Source: Erpetoichthys calabaricus (taxonomy: Eukaryota > Chordata > Cladistia > Polypteriformes > Polypteridae). From it: 64,000 nt of DNA. A model generated the notes under the pieces. That model had not been told where the DNA came from. It made no database searches and worked only from the letters and a program-made list of their open reading frames with translations. Of the stretch, positions 61,726 through 64,000 are shown in pieces. The position numbers and the translations under genes were made by a program. Position 1 is the stretch's first letter. The number at the start of each line of letters is the position of its first letter. Location: NCBI RefSeq assembly GCF_900747795.2, contig NC_041404.2, positions 81,021,450-81,085,449 of the forward strand, read 5' to 3'.

Positions 61726-61980
61726 GCTGCAGAGCCATCAGGTTCCCAGAGACTATTAATAAGTTCAAAAAATGAACATTTTATACTACTTTAAGGCTAG
61801 TCATCCTTTCTTTTTCTATTGGTAAATTTTACTAATCAATAATCATTTTGGACATTTGATTATTTAACACCAGAAATCTGTGGACTAGCTACCTGATCTG
61901 CCTATGTTTATTTTTTTTAAATGTTGGAAGCCTTTTACTTAGTAAAAATGCTGGAAGCCATTGTGCTCAAATAAAATATA
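61726..61980. other. Unassigned sequence
   Basis: AT-rich, nothing recognised. Confidence 0.35.
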
Positions 61981-62310
61981 CTAGCCAACCCGCGGCGTAA
62001 CATACGCCGCATAATTATGTATTGATGGGTGAACACTTGCTGAACGACACAGTTGTCCAAATGGGGTGGGTTTGTGGATACCACTGTGAATGAATGAAAA
62101 GATGGACCTCTGGAGAGAGCAACATACAATTGTCCGTGACTGAAAGCGGGATCGTCTGTGATGATGGAGGCCACGCTGGTGAAAGTTACTTCTTCGGTAT
62201 GGATAAGTTTCAGCACTTGTTCCATAAGGTGTAGCGAGTCTTCGTTGTTGACGCTTAATATAGCTTGCGTACTGAGTTGTTCCGGAGTCACAGTTGAGAA
62301 ACACTTTTTT
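61981..62310 (-). mobile_element. Helitron 3' end with helicase fragment
   Basis: On the - strand the terminus is GCGGCGTATGTTACGCCGC, a clear hairpin, then GGGTTGG and CTAG at 61981-61984, next to host T. The frame 62291-61935 contains DPAFSHGQLYVALSRGPSFH, the C-terminal motif of the Pif1-like helicase of Helitrons. Confidence 0.85.
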
Positions 62311-62314
62311 AATG

Positions 62315-62425
62315 TTTTTTAAGCACAGGGAAAAAAATTAACATGTTAAACATCCGTAATGTAATAAGCCACCAAGAAAAGTAACATAGCAACAATGCAC
62401 GCTACGATCCGATCGCTGTAAACAG
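62315..62425. repeat. Tigger-like ~110-bp module in the Helitron cluster
   Basis: TTTTTTAAGCACAGGGAAAA, CCACCAAGAAAAGTAACATA and CTACGATCCGATCGCTGTAA match the module repeated inside the Tigger at 14400-14760. Confidence 0.75.
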
Positions 62426-62454
62426 AAGTGAAAACAAAATCGAGGCCGGTGCAT

Positions 62455-62602
62455 TCTTTAACTGCCTTGTAGCGCAATGGTAGTGCTGCTGTTTTGCAGT
62501 AAGGAGACTGTGGAAGATTTTGGGTTCGCTTTCCGGTTTCTCCCTGTGTGGATAGCGCTTTGAATACTGAAAACACTGGTATATCAATGTAATGAAGTAT
62601 TA
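62455..62602 (+). mobile_element. Short tRNA-derived SINE
   Basis: GTAGCGCAATGGTAGTGCTG (box A), TTGGGTTCGCTTTCCGG (box B), GTGTGGATAGCGCTTTGAAT and a (TTA)-like end. Same family as 14946-15092, but more diverged. Confidence 0.82.
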
Positions 62603-62604
62603 TT

Positions 62605-62945
62605 ATTCTTATGTGTCCAGCGCTCTCTCTCTTGCGCGCCTGTATGCGTGTGTGTGTCGCTCGCTCGCTGCACGTGTTCCTGCAGGCATACCAGTAAGTG
62701 AATGAAAAGATGGAACTCTGGAGAGAGCAACATACAACTGTCCGTGACTGAAAACTGGTTTTGGCAGATACATGCACATCTTTTTGAAAGTTTGGCCCTG
62801 TGCCTTATCAATTGTCATCGCAAAGGCAAATCTAACAGGAAATTGTCTTCGTGTTAAAGTAAAAGGCAAATTATCCGCGACAAACAAACTGTTTTACACG
62901 CTGCATACCAACCCGCAGCATAGTATACGCCGCATAATCATGTTT
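62605..62945 (-). mobile_element. Second Helitron copy fragment plus a third 3'-end hairpin
   Basis: The frame 62887-62609 reads PVRFAFAMTIDKAQGQTFKK and FSHGQLYVALSRVPSFHSLT, the final two helicase motifs. At 62906-62945 another diverged copy of the GCGGCGTA-type hairpin end occurs (GCGGCGTATACTATGCTGC, then GGGTTGG on the - strand), so parts of at least three copies lie in one orientation within 1 kb. Confidence 0.78.
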
Positions 62946-63237
62946 TCTAAGCAGAGGGAAAAAATGAACATTTGCAAAATCCGTAACGCCGCTTTCAGTA
63001 AGTACAATGCACACGCGTTTAATTTGTCAGCCACTTTTTGCCAGCCGTCTTTTCTGGTTTGGGCTGCTTTTGCAGGGTTACCGCTTGTGCATATTAAATC
63101 TTGAAATCCTTCGAGTAACTAATTAACTAACTAACACCCACCCACCCAGCTTGTGAGAAAAAAAATGTGCCCGTTCTTTCATCATTTTGTTGCAGCCTAT
63201 CAAAGACTTGCTGATCATGTTTTCTAGAGTCAATATA

Positions 63238-64000
63238 CAGTGGAACCTCGGTTCACAACCATAATTTGTTCCAAACCTCTGGTCGTAAACCGATTTGGTC
63301 GTGAACCGAAGCAATTTCCCCCATAGGAGTGTATGTAAATACAATTAATCCATTCCAGACCATACGAACTGTATGTAAATATATTTTTTTAAAGATTTTT
63401 AAGCACAAATATAGTTAATCATTACACCATAGAATGCACAGTGTAATAGTAAAAACATTGTATAACACTGACACAAACACCCAGGCTCCCTGCTCAGCTG
63501 CATGCTCTCTCTCTCTCTCAGCAGCACGCAAGCCTCCCCCGCCCCCCCCCCCCCTCACTCTCTCTCTCTCTCTCAGCAGCATGCGAGCCTTCCCAGCCCC
63601 CCCTCTCTCTCTCTCAGCAGCACGCAAGCCTCCCCAGCCCCCATCTCTCTCTCTCTCTCTCTCTCAGCAGCACGTGAGCCCCCCCCCCTCTCTCTCAGCA
63701 GCACGCGAGCCCCCTCCCCCTCTGTCTCTCAGAAGCACGGGAGCCCTCTCTCTCTCTGTAACATTGCAGCAGTTGTATAAACACTTTTTTTTAAAATGAG
63801 TTTTAAGCACTGGGGGAAAAAAGGACCATTTGAACAAATCCGAACTTTGTTTAAAAGCCAACCAAGATAGTAACATTGCAGGAGTTCACCATTTTTAATC
63901 AGGCGACTGACAGTAGTGGAGTCAGGCACAGAGAAGTTCAGCTGCTGGGAAAGCGTCTCGACTGTTGCAGGGCGGTGAAGCAGGTGAGACGCTAATGAAA
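63238..64000 (-). mobile_element. Second Tigger copy, cut by the window end
   Basis: It begins CAGTGGAACCTCGGTTCACA after TA (63236-63237). It is about as similar to the first Tigger as two copies of one family would be, through CATACGAACTGTATGTAAAT. A CT-rich array and one copy of the shared module follow. The right end is outside the window. Confidence 0.85.
63505..63758. repeat. CT-rich minisatellite inside Tigger
   Basis: About six units of (CT)n-CAGCAGCACGCAAGCC followed by C-rich spacers, unit length about 30-65 bp. Frames across it (runs of Ser-Leu and Pro) are artefacts. Confidence 0.9.

Overview
The window is vertebrate nuclear DNA, most likely from a ray-finned fish. Two spliced host genes with vertebrate exon structure sit among V-SINEs, L2/CR1 and RTE LINEs, fish-type Tc1, Tigger, hAT, piggyBac-like and Helitron elements, and one Ty3/Gypsy fossil. 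The abundance of one GC-rich V-SINE family with a GGATGGATGG tail suggests a bichir/reedfish-like (polypterid) genome. That last step is inference from repeat style, not proof.

Host genes. (1) RAB7A lies on the + strand at about 4.3-21.95 kb. It has a CpG-rich promoter and non-coding exon 1 (donor after 4588), then five coding exons (7209-7261, 10918-11044, 19852-20070, 20424-20552, 20837-20929). These encode a complete 206-residue late-endosomal Rab GTPase, followed by a 3' UTR with AATAAA at 21932. (2) LAGE3 (PCC1), on the - strand at 57147-53764, has three coding exons (29, 129 and 124 nt) that give a complete 93-residue KEOPS/EKC subunit. Its promoter carries a palindromic CRE, and its start codon lies in a TISU/YY1-like element. 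(3) Two short exon-like pieces at 60346-60421 and 60721-60772 may be duplicated alternative first exons of an unidentified + strand gene that runs out of the window. They are weakly supported.

Layout. 0.4-4.0 kb: decayed Tc1 element and a CR1-like LINE with an internal 186-bp duplication. 4.3-22 kb: RAB7A. Its intron 2 holds a Tc1 element with terminal inverted repeats (TIRs). Its intron 3 holds a V-SINE and a three-layer nest: an old RTE-like LINE, split by a Tigger, itself carrying a SINE. 22-53 kb: a gene desert made almost entirely of transposons, including the Gypsy fossil with a Gmr1-like domain order, L2 copies, short V-SINE-tail retroposons, a Helitron, hAT MITEs, an RTE LINE and Tc1 fragments. 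53.3-57.2 kb: LAGE3, with SINEs and a piggyBac-like element in intron 2. 57.5-64 kb: hAT MITE, L2 LINE, exon candidates, a Helitron cluster and a second Tigger cut by the window end.

The host genes are unrelated in function: RAB7A is vesicle traffic, LAGE3 is tRNA t6A modification. The most interesting structure is in the repeats: a 95-bp block shared at 98% between the RAB7A 3' UTR and a LINE 3 kb away, a roughly 120-bp module shared by Tigger and Helitron copies, and repeated insertion of a retroposon with a fixed 5' end. I found no clearly new enzymatic or defence system.
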